A stretch of 64,000 bases of DNA from Thiosulfativibrio zosterae (GTDB taxonomy: Bacteria; Pseudomonadota; Gammaproteobacteria; Thiomicrospirales; Thiomicrospiraceae), in assembly GCF_011398155.1 (NCBI RefSeq), contig NZ_AP021888.1, forward strand, positions 248,001 to 312,000, read 5' to 3'. The first letter of the stretch is position 1, and the number at the start of each line of letters is the position of its first letter. Positions 63,131 through 64,000 of the stretch are shown one piece after another. The notes below the pieces were generated by a model that was not told where the DNA came from, searched no databases, and worked only from the letters and a program-made list of their open reading frames with translations. Position numbers and translations under genes: made by a program.

Positions 63131-64000
63131 TTTCCACTCTTTCTGAATATCGATTTTCTATTCGGCAGTATCTTTGCCATGTTGGTGTTGCAATTTATGG
63201 GCTTTACGCGCGCCCTATTGGCAGCCGCCATCATTTCTAGCTATACCTACATTCTTTGGAATCACCCCTATGCCATCATTATCATGACGGCAGAACTCTT
63301 GGTGGTGGGCTATTTATACCAGCATCGCAAAATGGGGCTGGTCATTGCCGATTTACTCTACTGGCTGTTGCTGGGATTGCCCCTAGTGGCGCTGTTTTAT
63401 TATGGGGTTATGCAGTCTTCTGTTGATAATACTCAAATCACCATGATGAAACAGGCGGTCAATGGCTTAGCGAATGTGATTTTTGCGCGTTTGATATATA
63501 TGGGTTATGGGTTTTTCTATCGTAAGCACCGTTTTCAATTTCGGGAAGTCATTTATAGTTTATTGGCTTTTTTTGTCTTGTTCCCCGCATTGTTTATGAT
63601 GGCGCTGGAAAGTCGGGTCGATTATCAGCGTATCGATGATTCCGTGCGCGCTGAGTTAATCACCGAAAAAGAGAACAGTTTAAGATTTATCCACCACTGG
63701 ATTGAAAATCGACAAGGCGTTATTGCTCACTTAGCCAGCAAAGCGGCGCAATTACCTCCCCAAGAAATGCAAGCTTATCTGGATTTGGTGCGCCAGTCAG
63801 ATGCTAACTTTTTACGCTTGGCTTTGGTTGATGAAAGCGGTAAAAGTATGGCATTTTCTCCCATGATTGACGACCTAGGTCATAGCAATTTAAACAAAGA
63901 TTTCTCTGATCGCTCCTATATCCCACTTTTAAAAACGCATCTAAAACCTATGTTGTCGGAAGTCTTTTTATCAGCAACCGGTCGGCCTGAACCTATCGCT
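63131..64000 (+). pseudogene. Continuation of the disrupted membrane sensor gene (runs off the window)
   Basis: 290 open codons without a stop. A multi-helix membrane domain comes first (NIDFLFGSIFAMLVLQFMG, LWNHPYAIIIMTAELLVVGY and more; about six helices), followed by a dCACHE-like periplasmic sensor (LALVDESGKSMAFSP, FSDRSYIPLL). Proteins of this type usually end in PAS, GGDEF, EAL or kinase domains beyond the window. With the 5' fragment it would be one gene; as it stands it lacks its own start. Expression from an internal ATG or IS-borne promoter is possible. Confidence 0.85.

Overview
The window looks like chromosome of a motile, aerobic-to-microaerobic gammaproteobacterium. The gene content (a complete cbb3 oxidase locus ccoNOQP-ccoGHIS, bioBFHC, hisBHAFE-hinT-tatABC, TRAP transporter genes, and many GGDEF/EAL and PAS-chemoreceptor proteins) resembles sulfur-oxidising Thiomicrospira/Thiomicrorhabdus-type bacteria. 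That placement is inferred from gene content and protein style, not from a marker gene.

Layout. 1-1005: 5' part of a DeaD-type RNA helicase (minus strand) with a long leader. 1310-5709: two tandem PAS-GGDEF-EAL paralogues. 5767-7908: TRAP permeases dctM and dctQ plus a small lipoprotein. 8013-10271: priA. 10341-13752: a lipoprotein and the TIGR03546/TIGR03545 pair. 13789-17013: a PAS chemoreceptor. 17033-17288: an array of REP-like palindromes. 17313-21312: biotin operon bioB-F-H-C (minus), divergent from comF. 22170-30913: a tight four-gene operon of exported proteins (SH3 protein, enlarged M48 protein, FadL-like porin, 1684-residue surface lipoprotein). 30948-33727: response regulator, CheC-like phosphatase and GGDEF-EAL operon. 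33958-34641: YugP-like peptidase. 34807-40294: his-hinT-tat operon. 40747-49492: cbb3 oxidase structural and assembly genes. 49620-50996: RhlE-type helicase. 51087-56266: HlyD-like protein, double-NBD ATPase and two ABC-2 permeases. 56467-58638: second PAS chemoreceptor. 58800-61669: an exported Tyr/Pro/Gln-rich protein and an SBP-GGDEF-EAL protein. 61837-64000: a membrane sensor gene split by a complete IS481-family element with a 7-bp target duplication.

The most unusual signal is not a gene. A palindrome with core ACCAGGCCTGGT recurs about eight times in 64 kb, against roughly 0.004 expected by chance for an exact 12-mer. Four copies are hairpins just downstream of transcription units. Three full copies and one 11-of-12 copy lie inside priA, the TIGR03545 gene, bioF and bioC. 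The bioF copy is identical over 31 bp to a terminator copy more than 18 kb away. This pattern resembles DNA-uptake-sequence biology (uptake words reused as terminators), and a comF competence gene is in the window, but the function is unproven.

Other points of interest are: an M48 protein that appears to contain three peptidase-like modules with only one HEXXH; recently duplicated cadherin-like modules in its operon partner; CcoO with an unusually long periplasmic insertion; an undescribed 51-residue membrane protein between ccoP and ccoG; a chemoreceptor with a CZB-like tail that seems to lack zinc ligands; and a TatC with a roughly 125-residue acidic tail. No rRNA, tRNA, CRISPR array or recognisable riboswitch was seen.
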